Shown: positions 12,746 to 22,750 of the stretch, one piece after another
Layout: each line of letters begins with the position of its first letter
How positions within the stretch are numbered: position 1 is the stretch's first letter
Assembly (NCBI GenBank): GCA_017619375.1
Contig: JAFZSL010000012.1
Location: 1-33,605, forward strand
Origin: Prevotella sp.
GTDB lineage: Bacteria > Bacteroidota > Bacteroidia > Bacteroidales > Bacteroidaceae
Direction: 5' to 3'
DNA length: 33,605 nucleotides
Notes under the pieces: model-generated
What the model was told of the DNA's origin: nothing
Seen by the model: only the letters and a program-made list of their open reading frames with translations
Database searches by the model: none
Translations under genes and position numbers: made by a program

Positions 12746-13126
12746 ATGCCAACAATTTCGCAATTAGTAAGGAAAGGCAGGAAGGAATTGGTAGACAAGA
12801 GCAAGTCTCCCGCGCTGGACTCATGTCCTCAGCGTCGTGGTGTTTGCGTGCGTGTCTATACCACCACTCCTAAAAAGCCTAATTCGGCAATGAGAAAAGT
12901 TGCCCGTGTAAGACTGACCAACCAAAAGGAAGTGAACTCCTACATCCCCGGTGAGGGTCACAACCTGCAAGAGCACAGCATCGTGCTCGTCAGAGGTGGT
13001 CGTGTTAAGGATCTCCCTGGTGTGCGTTATCACATCGTTCGCGGTACGCTTGACACAGCAGGCGTCGCCAACCGCACCCAGCGCCGCTCAAAGTACGGTG
13101 CCAAACGTCCGAAGCAGAAGAAATAA
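12746..13126 (+). CDS. rpsL: 30S ribosomal protein S12 (uS12)
   Basis: S12 (126 aa) lies at the decoding centre and controls accuracy. The conserved loops [19 protein letters not shown] (about residues 40-57) and [17 protein letters not shown] (about 84-100) are intact. K43 and K88, the usual sites of streptomycin-resistance substitutions, are both lysine, so no resistance allele is seen. D89 is the residue methylthiolated by RimO in E. coli. A promoter and leader hairpin lie upstream, and a 154-nt gap separates the gene from rpsG. Confidence 0.98.
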   Translation: MPTISQLVRKGRKELVDKSKSPALDSCPQRRGVCVRVYTTTPKKPNSAMRKVARVRLTNQKEVNSYIPGEGHNLQEHSIVLVRGGRVKDLPGVRYHIVRGTLDTAGVANRTQRRSKYGAKRPKQKK

Positions 13127-13280
13127 TAACCGGAGAAGGTTAGTATCAGCAAGGACAAAAACCATTCATTCAAATAATCGTTTTGCTGGAGAAGTCACGA
13201 CAGGTTGAGTAAATGCTCTCGTGTGAGCGTTGAAGAACAAGTAAGAACAGCCCCAAGCAGAATTTATTTCAAACAATAAA
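13127..13280 (+). promoter_or_regulatory. rpsL-rpsG intercistronic region with small hairpins
   Basis: This 154-nt gap has no gene. It holds a 5-bp hairpin TAACC/GGTTA (13127-13142) directly after the rpsL stop and a 7-bp hairpin (13212-13218 with 13225-13231, loop TCGTGT). In E. coli, S7 represses its operon by binding the rpsL-rpsG gap. Its unusual length here suggests a similar site, but I cannot show homology. Confidence 0.4.
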
Positions 13281-13757
13281 ATGAGAAAAGCAAAACCAAA
13301 GAAGCGTCTGGTGCTGCCAGACCCCGTCTTCAATGACCAAAAGGTATCGAAGTTCGTCAACCATCTCATGTATGATGGCAAAAAATCCATTTCCTACGAA
13401 ATCTTCTACAATGCATTGGACATCGTGAAAACCAAGATGGCCAAAGAGGAGAAGACTCCTCTGGAAATTTGGAAAACCGCACTCGACAACATCACACCGC
13501 AAGTGGAGGTGAAGAGCCGCCGTATCGGTGGAGCCACCTTCCAGGTGCCTACTGAAATCCGTCCCGACCGCAAGGAGAGCGTGTCCATGAAGAACATGAT
13601 CAACTACGCTCGCAAGCGCGGTGGCAAGAGCATGGCTGAGAAGCTGGCTGCTGAAATCATGGACGCCTACAACAACCAGGGTGGCGCTTACAAGCGCAAG
13701 GAAGACATGCACCGCATGGCCGAGGCCAACAGGGCATTTGCTCATTTCAGGTTTTAA
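13281..13757 (+). CDS. rpsG: 30S ribosomal protein S7 (uS7)
   Basis: S7 (158 aa) nucleates assembly of the 30S head and contacts E-site tRNA. It starts [19 protein letters not shown] and contains [26 protein letters not shown] and the C-terminal [19 protein letters not shown], all diagnostic. Length is typical for Bacteroidota. It is flanked by rpsL (154 nt upstream) and fusA (31 nt downstream), the classical str operon order. S7 is the usual repressor protein of that operon in enterobacteria. Confidence 0.98.
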   Translation: MRKAKPKKRLVLPDPVFNDQKVSKFVNHLMYDGKKSISYEIFYNALDIVKTKMAKEEKTPLEIWKTALDNITPQVEVKSRRIGGATFQVPTEIRPDRKESVSMKNMINYARKRGGKSMAEKLAAEIMDAYNNQGGAYKRKEDMHRMAEANRAFAHFRF

Positions 13758-13788
13758 CAATTCAGGTATAGCATAAGGTAAAAAGATA

Positions 13789-15912
13789 ATGGCAAAGCAA
13801 AACTTACAACTCACCCGGAACATAGGCATCATGGCCCACATCGACGCCGGCAAGACCACCACTTCCGAGCGCATACTCTTCTATACGGGCAAGACGCACA
13901 AGATCGGCGAGGTGCACGACGGAGCCGCCACCATGGACTGGATGGCACAGGAACAGGAGAGGGGCATCACCATCACCTCTGCTGCCACCACATGCTCATG
14001 GGAATGGAACGGAAAGAAATACAAGATCAACCTCATCGACACTCCGGGACACGTGGACTTCACCGCCGAGGTGGAGCGCTCGCTCAGGGTGCTCGACGGA
14101 GCCGTTGCCACCTATTCCGCAGCCGACGGCGTACAGCCGCAGTCTGAGACCGTGTGGCGCCAGGCCGACAAGTACAACGTGCCGCGTATCGGCTACGTGA
14201 ACAAGATGGACCGTTCCGGAGCCGACTTCTTCGGGACAGTGCAGCAGATGAAGGAGATACTCGGTGCCAACCCGTGCCCCGTGCAGATCCCCATCGGAGC
14301 AGAAGAGAACTTCAAGGGCGTGGTCGACCTCATCACCATGAAGGCCATCCTCTGGAACGATGAGTCCATGGGTGCCGAATATGATATCGAGGAAATCCCC
14401 GCCAACCTCGTCGACGAGGCTCAGGAGTGGCGCGACAAGATGCTGGAGACAGCTTCCAACTACGATGACACCCTCATGGAGAAATACCTCGAAGGCGAGG
14501 AAATCACCAAGGAGGAAATCATCGCCGCCATCCGCAAGGGAACCGTGGCCATGGAGGTCACCCCGATGGTCTGCGGCTCGTCCTACAAGAACAAGGGTGT
14601 GCAACCATTGCTCGACTATGTCTGCGCATTCCTGCCTTCACCCATCGACGCCGTCCACATCGTAGGCGTCAACCCCGAGACGGAGGAGGAAGAGTCTCGC
14701 AAACCCTCCGAGGACGAACCGACATCGGCTTTGGCCTTCAAGATCGCCACCGACCCCTACATGGGACGTCTCGTCTTCTTCCGCGTCTATTCCGGAAAAG
14801 TGGCTGCAGGCTCCTATGTCTTCAACCCACGCTCTGGAAAGAAGGAGCGCATCAGCAGACTGTTCCAGATGAATTCCAACAAGGAAATCCCCATGGATTC
14901 CATCGACGCCGGCGACATCGGCGCTGGCGTGGGATTCAAGGACATCCACACCGGTGACACCCTCTGCGACGAGGAACATCCCATCGTGCTGGAGTCCATG
15001 ACCTTCCCCGACCCCGTCATCGGCATCGCCGTGGAGCCCAAGTCACAGGCCGACATCGACAAACTCGGAATCGGACTGGCCAAGCTCGCAGAAGAGGACC
15101 CCACCTTCACCGTGAGGACCGACGAGCAGAGCGGACAGACCATCATCTCCGGAATGGGTGAGTTGCACCTCGATATCATCATCGACAGGCTCAAGAGAGA
15201 GTTCAAGGTGGAATGCAACCAGGGAAAACCCCAGGTGAACTACAAAGAGGCCATCACACGCACCGTGGAAATCGAAGAGGTCTACAAGAAGCAGACCGGC
15301 GGTCGTGGCAAGTATGCCAAGATCCTCGTACAGGTCGGACCTGTCGACGAAGACTACGATGTCAAGGCCAACGGCGGACTGCAGTTCGTCAACGAGGTGA
15401 AAGGTGGCAACATCCCCAAGGAGTACATCCCCTCCATCCAGAAGGGCTTCGAGACAGCCATGAAGAACGGCATCCTCGGAGGATATCCCGTGGAATCACT
15501 GAAGGTCACCGTCGTCGACGGAGGCTTCCACCCCGTGGACTCCGACCAGCTGTCATTCGAGATTGCTGCCATCCAAGCCTACAAGTCCGCATGCGTGAAG
15601 GCTGCTCCCGTGCTGATGGAACCCATCATGAAACTCGAGGTGGTCACACCTGAGGAGAGCATGGGCGACGTCATCGGAGACCTCAACAAGCGTCGCGGCC
15701 AGGTGCTCGGCATGGACGAGGCACGCTCCGGAGGACGCATCGTCAAGGCACTCGTGCCACTGTCGGAAACCTTCGGCTACGTCACCACACTCCGCACCAT
15801 CACCTCGGGAAGGGCTACGTCCTCCATGGAGTACGCACACCACGCTCCGCTCTCGAGCTCGATTGCAAAGGCCGTCCTCACCGAAGTCAACGGCAGGGCC
15901 GACCTCGTATAA
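13789..15912 (+). CDS. fusA: Elongation factor G
   Basis: EF-G (707 aa) is the GTPase that drives ribosomal translocation and, with RRF, ribosome recycling. The GTPase domain shows the P loop AHIDAGKT (residues 16-23), DTPGHVD (84-90) and NKMD (138-141), all intact. Later domains include [23 protein letters not shown] and a C-terminal [12 protein letters not shown] segment. Because it sits in the str operon it is likely the housekeeping copy; some Bacteroidales also have divergent second EF-G genes elsewhere. A 94-nt gap with a 10-bp hairpin separates it from rpsJ. Confidence 0.97.
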   Translation: MAKQNLQLTRNIGIMAHIDAGKTTTSERILFYTGKTHKIGEVHDGAATMDWMAQEQERGITITSAATTCSWEWNGKKYKINLIDTPGHVDFTAEVERSLRVLDGAVATYSAADGVQPQSETVWRQADKYNVPRIGYVNKMDRSGADFFGTVQQMKEILGANPCPVQIPIGAEENFKGVVDLITMKAILWNDESMGAEYDIEEIPANLVDEAQEWRDKMLETASNYDDTLMEKYLEGEEITKEEIIAAIRKGTVAMEVTPMVCGSSYKNKGVQPLLDYVCAFLPSPIDAVHIVGVNPETEEEESRKPSEDEPTSALAFKIATDPYMGRLVFFRVYSGKVAAGSYVFNPRSGKKERISRLFQMNSNKEIPMDSIDAGDIGAGVGFKDIHTGDTLCDEEHPIVLESMTFPDPVIGIAVEPKSQADIDKLGIGLAKLAEEDPTFTVRTDEQSGQTIISGMGELHLDIIIDRLKREFKVECNQGKPQVNYKEAITRTVEIEEVYKKQTGGRGKYAKILVQVGPVDEDYDVKANGGLQFVNEVKGGNIPKEYIPSIQKGFETAMKNGILGGYPVESLKVTVVDGGFHPVDSDQLSFEIAAIQAYKSACVKAAPVLMEPIMKLEVVTPEESMGDVIGDLNKRRGQVLGMDEARSGGRIVKALVPLSETFGYVTTLRTITSGRATSSMEYAHHAPLSSSIAKAVLTEVNGRADLV

Positions 15913-15935
15913 ACGAAACAACATGTGGCGGCTGC

Positions 15936-15967
15936 GCGCTGCTTAGCGAATGACTCTTAAGCAGCGC
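15936..15967 (+). promoter_or_regulatory. Hairpin in the fusA-rpsJ gap
   Basis: GCGCTGCTTA (15936-15945) pairs perfectly with TAAGCAGCGC (15958-15967) around a 12-nt loop. No T tract follows, so it is unlikely to be a simple terminator. It lies 40 nt before rpsJ, where the E. coli S10 operon has its L4-controlled leader, so it may regulate the S10 genes. This is inference. Confidence 0.55.
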
Positions 15968-16006
15968 TCCCAGCGCCACTCACCAAAATCATCAAACAAA
16001 AACATC

Positions 16007-16312
16007 ATGAGTCAGAAAATCAGAATCAAACTGAAGTCCTACGACCACAAGCTCGTGGACAAGTCGGCCGAGAAGATCGTCAAGGCCGTGAAAGCTACAG
16101 ACGCCGTCGTGAGCGGTCCCATCCCCCTGCCCACACACAAGCGCATCTACACTGTCAACCGCAGTACGTTCGTCAACAAGAAGGCACGCGAGCAGTTCCA
16201 ACTCTCGGACTATAAGCGCCTCATCGACATCTACAGCTCTACTGCAAAAACCATCGACGCGCTGATGAAACTGGAACTCCCCAGCGGCGTGGAAGTGGAA
16301 ATCAAAGTATAG
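16007..16312 (+). CDS. rpsJ: 30S ribosomal protein S10 (uS10)
   Basis: S10 (101 aa) is part of the 30S head and also the partner of NusB and NusG in antitermination and coupling. I chose ATG 16007 ([15 protein letters not shown]) because it gives the standard S10 N-terminus. The longer frame from 15950 runs through the intergenic hairpin and is unlike the family. The segments [18 protein letters not shown] and a C-terminal GVEVEIKV are typical. It begins the S10 gene series, with rplC 47 nt downstream. Confidence 0.98.
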   Translation: MSQKIRIKLKSYDHKLVDKSAEKIVKAVKATDAVVSGPIPLPTHKRIYTVNRSTFVNKKAREQFQLSDYKRLIDIYSSTAKTIDALMKLELPSGVEVEIKV

Positions 16313-16359
16313 AATTTCATTCACATATTTACAACAACAACCTTTAACAACAAATTGAA

Positions 16360-16974
16360 ATGCCAGGATTAATTGGAAGAAAAATCGGAATGACATCCGT
16401 TTTCAGTGCCGACGGCAAAAACGTGCCGTGCACTGTTATCGAAGCTGGTCCTTGTGTTGTAACCCAGGTGAAGACAAAAGAGGTGGACGGCTATGAGGCC
16501 TACCAACTCGCTTTCGCAGAGGCCAAGGAGAAGAACACCACCAAGCCTCTCATGGGTATCTTCAAGAAAGCCGGGACAACACCGAAAAGACACTTGGCCG
16601 AGTTCAAGTTCGAGGAGGAATACAACCTCGGTGACACCATCACCGTGGAAATCTTCAACGACTCCACTTTCGTCGATGTCACAGGCACCTCCAAAGGAAA
16701 AGGTTTCCAGGGCGTCATGAAGCGCCATGGATTCGGAGGCGTCGGACAGCAGACTCACGGCCAGGACGACCGCGCACGCAAGCCGGGTAGCATCGGAGCT
16801 TGCTCCTATCCCGCCAAAGTCTTCAAAGGAATGAGGATGGCAGGACAGATGGGTGGAGACAGGGTCACCACCAAGAATCTCAGAGTGTTAAAAGTCATCC
16901 CTGAGCACAACCTCATCCTCGTGAAGGGGTCTGTGGCCGGATGCATTGGTTCAACCGTCTTAATTCAGAAATAA
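16360..16974 (+). CDS. rplC: 50S ribosomal protein L3 (uL3)
   Basis: L3 (204 aa) is an early assembly protein whose long loop approaches the peptidyl transferase centre. The N-terminus [15 protein letters not shown] and the central signature [19 protein letters not shown] (about residues 109-127) are diagnostic, and the loop glutamine region VGQQTHGQ is present. The stop codon overlaps the rplD start by one base (TAATG at 16972-16976), so translation of the two genes is probably coupled. Confidence 0.98.
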   Translation: MPGLIGRKIGMTSVFSADGKNVPCTVIEAGPCVVTQVKTKEVDGYEAYQLAFAEAKEKNTTKPLMGIFKKAGTTPKRHLAEFKFEEEYNLGDTITVEIFNDSTFVDVTGTSKGKGFQGVMKRHGFGGVGQQTHGQDDRARKPGSIGACSYPAKVFKGMRMAGQMGGDRVTTKNLRVLKVIPEHNLILVKGSVAGCIGSTVLIQK

Positions 16975-17603
16975 TGGAAGTCAACGTATTAAATATCAAA
17001 GGTCAGGAGACGGGGCGCACTGCCACACTCAATGACGACATCTACGGCATCGAACCAAACGACCATGTCCTGTACCTCGACGTGAAGCAGTACCTCGCCA
17101 ACCAAAGGCAGGGAACACACAAGGCTAAGGAGAGAAGCGAGCATAAAGGCAGCACCAGGAAGCTCGGACGCCAAAAGGGCGGCGGCGGTGCACGCCACGG
17201 TGACATCAACTCACCACTCCTCAGGGGAGGCGGCAGGGTCTTCGGTCCCAAGCCTCGCGACTACCGCACCAAACTCAACAAAAAGGTGAAGGTGCTCGCC
17301 CGCAAGAGCGCACTCTCATACAAAGTCCAGGAAGACGCCCTCATCGTCGTGGAAGATTTCACTTTCAATGAGCCAAAGACTAAAGAATTCATAAATGTTG
17401 TTAAAAATCTTAAAGTCGACGGCAAGAAAGTGCTTCTCGTTTTGCCAGAAGCAAATAAAAACGTATATTTGTCGGCTCGTAACTTGCAGCGTTCCGAGGT
17501 TATACTTGCATCATCACTCAATGCTTACAAAGTTTTGAATGCTGATGTTCTTGTCGTGACCGAAAATTCGCTGAAGACCATCGACACAATCTTAACTAAA
17601 TAA
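16974..17603 (+). CDS. rplD: 50S ribosomal protein L4 (uL4)
   Basis: L4 (209 aa) lines the exit tunnel with its long extended loop. In enterobacteria it also represses the S10 operon. The start at 16974 gives [14 protein letters not shown]; an upstream in-frame ATG at 16941 lies inside rplC. The tunnel loop region contains [18 protein letters not shown]-like sequence (here [18 protein letters not shown], about residues 59-76), rich in Arg, Lys and Gly. The last third (nt 17380 onward) is visibly more AT-rich in codon choice than the first part, which may reflect local expression tuning. Confidence 0.97.
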   Translation: MEVNVLNIKGQETGRTATLNDDIYGIEPNDHVLYLDVKQYLANQRQGTHKAKERSEHKGSTRKLGRQKGGGGARHGDINSPLLRGGGRVFGPKPRDYRTKLNKKVKVLARKSALSYKVQEDALIVVEDFTFNEPKTKEFINVVKNLKVDGKKVLLVLPEANKNVYLSARNLQRSEVILASSLNAYKVLNADVLVVTENSLKTIDTILTK

Positions 17604-17605
17604 CC

Positions 17606-17610
17606 AGGAG
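17606..17610 (+). promoter_or_regulatory. Shine-Dalgarno-like AGGAG before rplW
   Basis: AGGAG lies 7 nt upstream of the rplW ATG at good spacing. Most genes in this window lack such a site, as expected for Bacteroidota, so this is one of few exceptions. Confidence 0.6.
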
Positions 17611-17617
17611 AATAGAA

Positions 17618-17911
17618 ATGGCACTTATTTTGCGTCCACTGGTCACTGAGAAGATGACCAAGACTACCGACAAACGTCCCAACCGTTATGGTTTCATCGT
17701 ACGTCCGGAAGCTAACAAACTCCAGATAAAGGAAGAAGTCGAGCGTCTGTACAACGTTACAGTGGTCGACGTGAACACGATGCTCTTTGCCGGGAAGCGC
17801 TCGCAGCGTTACACCAAGGCAGGCATGATCAAGGGTCAGAAGAGCTCGTTCAAAAAAGCTATCGTCACGCTCAAAGAGGGCGAGACTATCGATTTCTACA
17901 GCAATATTTAA
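17618..17911 (+). CDS. rplW: 50S ribosomal protein L23 (uL23)
   Basis: L23 (97 aa) sits at the tunnel exit and is the docking site for trigger factor and the signal recognition particle. It starts [19 protein letters not shown] and has the conserved [19 protein letters not shown] (about residues 26-44) and VVDVNTMLF. The extended C-terminal basic region ([21 protein letters not shown]) fits the family. It lies 14 nt after rplD and 7 nt before rplB. Confidence 0.97.
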   Translation: MALILRPLVTEKMTKTTDKRPNRYGFIVRPEANKLQIKEEVERLYNVTVVDVNTMLFAGKRSQRYTKAGMIKGQKSSFKKAIVTLKEGETIDFYSNI

Positions 17912-17918
17912 AAATAAA

Positions 17919-18749
17919 ATGGCAGTACGTAAATTAAAGCCCGTCACACCGGGCCAAAGACACAAGATTATTGGTACGTTCGAAGAGATTACTGCATCCG
18001 TACCAGAGAAGTCTCTCGTTAGAGGAAAGCGCTCCACCGGAGGTAGGAACAATTCCGGCAAGATGACCGTCCGCTACAGAGGTGGAGGACACAAGAGAAA
18101 GCTTCGCCTCGTGGATTTCAAACGAGAGAAGGATGGTGTTCCCGCAGTGGTGAAAACTATCGAGTACGATCCCAACCGCTCTGCTCGCATCGCCCTGCTC
18201 TACTATGCTGATGGCGAAAAACGCTACATTATTGCTCCCATCGGGCTCCAGGTGGGCGACAAACTCAATTCCGGCGCTGAGGCAGCACCTGAAGTGGGCA
18301 ACGCCCTTCCATTGGCCAAGATTCCCGTGGGTACCGTGATCCACAACATCGAGCTCCGCCCGGGACAGGGTGCCAAGCTCGTCAGGTCGGCCGGTAATTT
18401 CGCTCAGTTAACCTCTCGTGAAGGAGATTACTGCGTTGTCAAACTCCCTTCGGGAGAGATTCGCAAAATCCTCAGTGCTTGCAAGGCTACCATCGGTAGC
18501 GTCGGCAACTCCGACCACGCCCTCGAGCAGTCGGGTAAGGCCGGACGCACCCGCTGGCTTGGAAGGCGCCCGCACAACCGCGGCGTCGTGATGAACCCGC
18601 ACGACCACCCGATGGGCGGTGGCGAGGGACGCCAGTCTGGCGGACACCCCCGCTCACGCACCGGACTCTATGCCAAGGGACTCAAGACACGCGCTCCCAA
18701 GAAGCATTCGAACAAGTACATTATCGAGAGAGCAAACAAGAAAAAATAG
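17919..18749 (+). CDS. rplB: 50S ribosomal protein L2 (uL2)
   Basis: L2 (276 aa) is among the most conserved ribosomal proteins, needed for subunit association and for the integrity of the peptidyl transferase centre. The N-terminal half has the OB-like RNA-binding region ([18 protein letters not shown]). The C-terminal part carries [20 protein letters not shown] (about residues 227-246), including the conserved histidine of that loop. Length matches the family. It is followed 16 nt later by rpsS. Confidence 0.98.
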   Translation: MAVRKLKPVTPGQRHKIIGTFEEITASVPEKSLVRGKRSTGGRNNSGKMTVRYRGGGHKRKLRLVDFKREKDGVPAVVKTIEYDPNRSARIALLYYADGEKRYIIAPIGLQVGDKLNSGAEAAPEVGNALPLAKIPVGTVIHNIELRPGQGAKLVRSAGNFAQLTSREGDYCVVKLPSGEIRKILSACKATIGSVGNSDHALEQSGKAGRTRWLGRRPHNRGVVMNPHDHPMGGGEGRQSGGHPRSRTGLYAKGLKTRAPKKHSNKYIIERANKKK

Positions 18750-18765
18750 TTAACAAGAGGAAATT

Positions 18766-19032
18766 ATGAGTCGTTCACTTAAGAAAGGTCCATACATCAA
18801 CGTAGCTCTCGAGAAGAAAATTCTCGCCATGAACGAGAGCGGCAAGAAAACGGTCGTCAAGACCTGGGCCAGGGCATCTATGATCTCACCCGACTTCGTG
18901 GGTCATACTGTTGCAGTACATAACGGAAACAAATTCATCCCTGTTTACATCACCGAGAACATGGTGGGTCACAAACTCGGAGAGTTCTCCCCAACTCGCA
19001 GGTTTGGCGGACACGCCGGAAACAAGAAGTAA
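18766..19032 (+). CDS. rpsS: 30S ribosomal protein S19 (uS19)
   Basis: S19 (88 aa) belongs to the 30S head and contacts S13 and the A-site tRNA region. The N-terminus [12 protein letters not shown] and the C-terminal [18 protein letters not shown] are diagnostic. A partial purine-rich site AAGAGGAAA precedes the ATG. It sits in the standard order rplB-rpsS-rplV. Confidence 0.98.
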   Translation: MSRSLKKGPYINVALEKKILAMNESGKKTVVKTWARASMISPDFVGHTVAVHNGNKFIPVYITENMVGHKLGEFSPTRRFGGHAGNKK

Positions 19033-19067
19033 GCAGGCCAACCCTTTGAATAAAAAACAATAACATA

Positions 19068-19475
19068 ATGGGAGCAAGAAAGAAAATCGCGGCTGAGAAA
19101 AGAAAGGAAGCCGCCAAGAACCTCTACTTTGCCAAACTCGTAGGGGTGCCCTCATCACCAAGGAAAATGAGATACGTCGTCGACATGATCCGTGGCATGG
19201 AGGTCAACAAGGCACTCGGAGTGCTCAAGTTCTCTAACAAGAAGGCCGCCATCGACGTGGAGAAACTCCTCCGCTCTGCCGTGGCCAACTGGGAGGCCAA
19301 GAATGACCGTAAGGCTGAGGACGGAGAACTTTACGTCTCTCGCGTCTTCGTCGATGAGGGAGTCACATGGAAGAGAATGAGACCTGCACCGCAGGGACGT
19401 GGATACCGCATCCGCAAGCGCAGCAACCACGTCACCCTTTTCGTAGATTCAAAAACTAATGACGATAAAGAATAA
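19068..19475 (+). CDS. rplV: 50S ribosomal protein L22 (uL22)
   Basis: L22 (135 aa) has a beta hairpin that forms the exit-tunnel constriction with L4. Visible family features are [21 protein letters not shown] (about residues 26-46), the motif [22 protein letters not shown], and the hairpin region [22 protein letters not shown] (about 102-123). The hairpin has no insertion or deletion that I can see. The gene lies 35 nt after rpsS and 5 nt before rpsC. Confidence 0.97.
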   Translation: MGARKKIAAEKRKEAAKNLYFAKLVGVPSSPRKMRYVVDMIRGMEVNKALGVLKFSNKKAAIDVEKLLRSAVANWEAKNDRKAEDGELYVSRVFVDEGVTWKRMRPAPQGRGYRIRKRSNHVTLFVDSKTNDDKE

Positions 19476-19480
19476 ACAGA

Positions 19481-20203
19481 ATGGGACAGAAAGTTAATCC
19501 AATCAGCAACCGTCTGGGAATCATCAGAGGATGGGACTCCAACTGGTTCGGAGGCAAGAGCTTCGGCGAAAACATCGTGGAAGACCAGAAGATCCGCAAA
19601 TACCTCAATGAGAGACTGGCCAACGCCAGCGTTTCCCGTATCGTCATTGAGCGCACACTCAAGCTTGTCACCATCACCATCTGCACCGCTCGTCCGGGTA
19701 AGGTCATCGGCAAGGGCGGCGAGGATGTCGACAAGTTGAAGGAAGAACTGAAGAAACTCTCCAACAAGGAGATTCAAATCAACATCTATGAGGTGAAGAA
19801 GCCCGACCTCGACGCCACCATCGTTGCGAACAACATCGCACGTCAGCTCGAGGGCAAGATCGCCTACAGGCGCGCCATCAAGCAGGCCATCGCCAATGCC
19901 ATGCGCGCACAGGCCGAGGGCATCAAGATCCAAATCACCGGACGCCTCAACGGTGCTGAAATGGCCCGTAAGGAGATGTACAAGGAGGGAAGGACACCTC
20001 TGCACACCTTCCGCGCAGACGTGGACTACTGCCAGGCCGAAGCTCTCACCAAGGTAGGCATCTTGGGCATCAAGGTGTGGATCTGCCGCGGAGAGGTTTA
20101 TGGAAAGGTTGACCTCGCACCCAACTTCACTCAGGAGAAGGCCGGTGGAAGACAAGGAGGCGGTGGACGCCCAAGAGGAGGTCGCAAGAGAAATAACCGT
20201 TAA
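19481..20203 (+). CDS. rpsC: 30S ribosomal protein S3 (uS3)
   Basis: S3 (240 aa) lines the mRNA entry channel and takes part in helicase activity. A KH domain is visible with the GxxG loop G77-K78-G79-G80 in [13 protein letters not shown]. The C-terminal domain includes [12 protein letters not shown] and GILGIKVWI, followed by a Gly/Arg-rich basic tail (about residues 222-240) common in Bacteroidota. It starts [14 protein letters not shown], only 5 nt after rplV. Confidence 0.98.
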   Translation: MGQKVNPISNRLGIIRGWDSNWFGGKSFGENIVEDQKIRKYLNERLANASVSRIVIERTLKLVTITICTARPGKVIGKGGEDVDKLKEELKKLSNKEIQINIYEVKKPDLDATIVANNIARQLEGKIAYRRAIKQAIANAMRAQAEGIKIQITGRLNGAEMARKEMYKEGRTPLHTFRADVDYCQAEALTKVGILGIKVWICRGEVYGKVDLAPNFTQEKAGGRQGGGGRPRGGRKRNNR

Positions 20204-20217
20204 AAAAAGAAGCTACA

Positions 20218-20646
20218 ATGTTACAGCCAAAAAGAGTAAAATATAGAAGACCTCAGGACGGACGCGGCAAGAAAGGCAACTCCGGCAGGGGTACTGAACT
20301 GGCCTTTGGTTCGTTCGGCATCAAGACACTCGAGCACAAATGGATCGACAGCCGTCAGATTGAGGCTGCACGTGTCGCCGTCAACAGGTATATGCAGCGC
20401 GAGGGACAGGTGTGGATTCGCATCTTCCCGGACAAACCCATCACAAGGAAGCCGGCAGACGTCCGTATGGGTAAGGGCAAGGGTGACCCCGCAGGATGGG
20501 TGGCACCTGTTCAGCCCGGCCGCATCCTCTTCGAAGTAGAAGGTGTCAGTTTCGACATCGCAAAGGAGGCTCTCCGCCTCGCTGCGCAGAAACTGCCCGT
20601 GAAAACCAAGTTCGTCGTTAGACGTGATTTCGACAAAAACGCATAA
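20218..20646 (+). CDS. rplP: 50S ribosomal protein L16 (uL16)
   Basis: L16 (142 aa) helps position tRNAs in the A and P sites of the 50S subunit. The N-terminus [19 protein letters not shown], the central [20 protein letters not shown] (about residues 58-77) and [16 protein letters not shown] are diagnostic. The arginine of the GRGxxG-type loop region is retained. It follows rpsC by 14 nt and precedes rpmC by 3 nt. Confidence 0.98.
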   Translation: MLQPKRVKYRRPQDGRGKKGNSGRGTELAFGSFGIKTLEHKWIDSRQIEAARVAVNRYMQREGQVWIRIFPDKPITRKPADVRMGKGKGDPAGWVAPVQPGRILFEVEGVSFDIAKEALRLAAQKLPVKTKFVVRRDFDKNA

Positions 20647-20649
20647 GCC

Positions 20650-20844
20650 ATGAAGATAAATGAAGTAAGGGAACTCTCTACCCAGGACTTGGTCGAGAGA
20701 CTTGAGGGAGCCATGGCCAACCTTCAGCAACTGAAGATGAACCATGCCATCACTCCGCTGGAGAATCCTATGCAAATCAAGATGGTCCGCAAAGACATCG
20801 CCCGCATGAAGACTGAGCTCCGTCAAAGAGAACTTAACAAATAA
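20650..20844 (+). CDS. rpmC: 50S ribosomal protein L29 (uL29)
   Basis: L29 (64 aa) is a small two-helix protein near the tunnel exit beside L23. It starts [20 protein letters not shown] and ends with the family motif [19 protein letters not shown]. Size and place between rplP and rpsQ agree with the conserved order. No Shine-Dalgarno sequence precedes it, and the 3-nt gap suggests translational coupling to rplP. Confidence 0.96.
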   Translation: MKINEVRELSTQDLVERLEGAMANLQQLKMNHAITPLENPMQIKMVRKDIARMKTELRQRELNK

Positions 20845-20855
20845 CAATGGTCCAG

Positions 20856-21113
20856 ATGGAAACAAGAAATTTAAGAAAAACAAGAACGGGTGTTGTCGTG
20901 AGCAACAAGATGGATAAAACCATTGTTATTGCCGCCAAGTTCAAGGAGATGCACCCCATCTACGGCAAGTTTGTGCAGAAGACAAAGAAATACCATGCAC
21001 ATGACGAGAAAAACGAGGCCAACATCGGCGACACCGTGCTCATTATGGAAACCCGTCCCTTGAGCAAGACCAAGAGATGGAGACTAGTTCAAATCATCGA
21101 AAAAGCTAAGTAA
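20856..21113 (+). CDS. rpsQ: 30S ribosomal protein S17 (uS17)
   Basis: S17 (85 aa from ATG 20856) is a primary 16S rRNA-binding OB-fold protein. I prefer ATG 20856 because [14 protein letters not shown] matches the usual Bacteroidota N-terminus. An in-frame ATG three codons earlier (20847) is also possible and would give 88 residues. Diagnostic segments are [24 protein letters not shown] and [18 protein letters not shown]. It lies 2 nt before rplN. Confidence 0.95.
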   Translation: METRNLRKTRTGVVVSNKMDKTIVIAAKFKEMHPIYGKFVQKTKKYHAHDEKNEANIGDTVLIMETRPLSKTKRWRLVQIIEKAK

Positions 21114-21115
21114 TC

Positions 21116-21481
21116 ATGATACAGGCAGAATCAAGACTGACAGTTTGCGACAACAGCGGAGCTCGCGAGGCACTCTGCATCAGGGTGCTCGGAGGTACGC
21201 GCCGCCGTTACGCCAGCGTGGGAGACATCATCGTCGTGGCCGTTAAGAACGTCATACCTTCCAGCGACCTGAAGAAAGGTGCCATCTCCAAAGCACTCAT
21301 CGTCCGCACCAAGAAAGAGGTGCGCAGGGCCGATGGTTCCTACATCAGGTTCGACGACAACGCATGCGTCCTGCTCAACAATGCTGGCGAGCTTAGGGGA
21401 AGCCGCATCTTCGGACCCGTCGCCAGAGAGTTGCGCGCCGTCAATATGAAGGTGGTGTCCCTCGCACCAGAGGTACTTTAA
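21116..21481 (+). CDS. rplN: 50S ribosomal protein L14 (uL14)
   Basis: L14 (121 aa) lies at the intersubunit face and is the binding site of the silencing factor RsfS. It starts [27 protein letters not shown] and has the conserved [33 protein letters not shown] and [11 protein letters not shown] segments. Length is standard. It opens the spc series in conserved order, with rplX 22 nt downstream. Confidence 0.98.
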   Translation: MIQAESRLTVCDNSGAREALCIRVLGGTRRRYASVGDIIVVAVKNVIPSSDLKKGAISKALIVRTKKEVRRADGSYIRFDDNACVLLNNAGELRGSRIFGPVARELRAVNMKVVSLAPEVL

Positions 21482-21503
21482 CATTTTAAACAGCACTACA
21501 CCA

Positions 21504-21824
21504 ATGATCAAATTACATATCAAAAAAGGCGACAACGTGATTGTCCTCGCTGGTGAGGACAAGGGCAAGACCGGAAAGGTGCTCCAAGTGGACCGCGAGA
21601 AGATGCGCGCCATCGTAGAAGGTGTCAACATCGTCACCAAGAGTGCCAAACCTTCGGCCAAGAACCCTCAAGGAGGCTTCGTCAAGGTGGAGGCTCCCAT
21701 CCACATCTCCAACCTGAGCCTCATCGACCCAAAGAGCGGAGAAGCCACTCGAATCGCAATCAAGGTGAAAGAGGACGGTAAGAAAGTCCGCATCGCCAAA
21801 AAATCAGGAGAGGAGATTAAATAA
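21504..21824 (+). CDS. rplX: 50S ribosomal protein L24 (uL24)
   Basis: L24 (106 aa) is one of the proteins that initiate 50S assembly. The N-terminal KOW motif is visible in [27 protein letters not shown] (about residues 7-33), and the core continues with [20 protein letters not shown] and [18 protein letters not shown]. The stop codon overlaps the rplE start (TAATG at 21822-21826), indicating coupled translation. Confidence 0.97.
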   Translation: MIKLHIKKGDNVIVLAGEDKGKTGKVLQVDREKMRAIVEGVNIVTKSAKPSAKNPQGGFVKVEAPIHISNLSLIDPKSGEATRIAIKVKEDGKKVRIAKKSGEEIK

Positions 21825-22378
21825 TGAATACAGCACAGTTAAAGAAACAGTACAATGAAGTCATTGCACCGGCGCTGATGAAGCAGTTCAACTACTCCTC
21901 GCCCATGCAAATACCGACTCTGAAGAAGATCGTCATCAACCAGGGTCTCGGAGACGCCACCCAGGAGAAGAAAATCATCGACGTGGCCATCAACGAGCTC
22001 ACCGCCATCGCAGGACAGAAGGCCGTTGCCACTTACTCCAAGAAGGACATCGCCAACTTCAAGCTCCGCAAGAAGATGCCCATCGGCGTCATGGTGACTC
22101 TGCGCAGGGAGCGCATGTATGAGTTCCTCGAGAAGCTCGTCCGCGTGGCACTGCCCCGTATCCGCGACTTCAAGGGTATCGAGTCGAGACTCGACGGCCG
22201 TGGCAACTACACCCTCGGCATCGACGAGCAAATCATCTTCCCTGAGATCAACCTCGACAGCATCGAGCGCATCCAGGGCATGAACATCACTTTCGTCACC
22301 TCCGCTAACACCGACGAGGAGGGCTTCGCCCTGCTCAAGGCTTTCGGACTTCCTTTCAAAAACGCTAAAAACGCATAA
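21824..22378 (+). CDS. rplE: 50S ribosomal protein L5 (uL5)
   Basis: L5 (184 aa) binds 5S rRNA together with L18 and L25 and contacts the P-site tRNA and S13. Diagnostic segments are [15 protein letters not shown] (about residues 28-42), [24 protein letters not shown] and [20 protein letters not shown]. It overlaps rplX by one base and precedes rpsN by 3 nt. Length is typical. Confidence 0.98.
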   Translation: MNTAQLKKQYNEVIAPALMKQFNYSSPMQIPTLKKIVINQGLGDATQEKKIIDVAINELTAIAGQKAVATYSKKDIANFKLRKKMPIGVMVTLRRERMYEFLEKLVRVALPRIRDFKGIESRLDGRGNYTLGIDEQIIFPEINLDSIERIQGMNITFVTSANTDEEGFALLKAFGLPFKNAKNA

Positions 22379-22381
22379 TCC

Positions 22382-22684
22382 ATGGCAAAAGAATCAATGA
22401 AGGCCCGTGAGGTCAAAAGGGCAAGGCTCGTGGCCAAGTATGCTGAGAAGCGCGCCGCACTCAAGAAAATCATCGCCACCTCCAACGACATCGCCGAGGC
22501 TTACGAGGCAGCACGCAAGTTGCAAAGCATCCCGCGCAACGCCAACCCGATCCGCCTCCACAACCGTTGCAAGATCACTGGTCGTCCAAAGGGTTACATG
22601 AGACAGTTCGGCCTCTCCCGCATCCAATTCCGCGAGATGGCGTCTGCCGGCCTCATCCCTGGCGTGAAGAAGGCAAGTTGGTAA
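22382..22684 (+). CDS. rpsN: 30S ribosomal protein S14 (uS14), zinc-independent type
   Basis: S14 (100 aa) is a late-assembling 30S head protein. The C-terminal signature [31 protein letters not shown] (about residues 58-88) is clear. The protein has a single cysteine and lacks the CxxC pairs of zinc-binding S14, so it is the long zinc-free form usual in Bacteroidota. It follows rplE by 3 nt. A 66-nt gap with a small hairpin separates it from rpsH. Confidence 0.96.
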   Translation: MAKESMKAREVKRARLVAKYAEKRAALKKIIATSNDIAEAYEAARKLQSIPRNANPIRLHNRCKITGRPKGYMRQFGLSRIQFREMASAGLIPGVKKASW

Positions 22685-22715
22685 GAAAGAAGACAGCTTT
22701 TTATATTTAATATTG

Positions 22716-22730
22716 TCGGGGGAGTCCCGA
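22716..22730 (+). promoter_or_regulatory. Small hairpin in the rpsN-rpsH gap
   Basis: TCGGG (22716-22720) pairs with CCCGA (22726-22730) around loop GGAGT in an otherwise AT-rich 66-nt gap. The loop contains GGAG, and the ATG of rpsH is 20 nt downstream. S8 is a translational repressor in the E. coli spc operon. Whether this is an S8 site is unknown. Confidence 0.35.
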
Positions 22731-22750
22731 TTAATTAAACATTTTATTTT

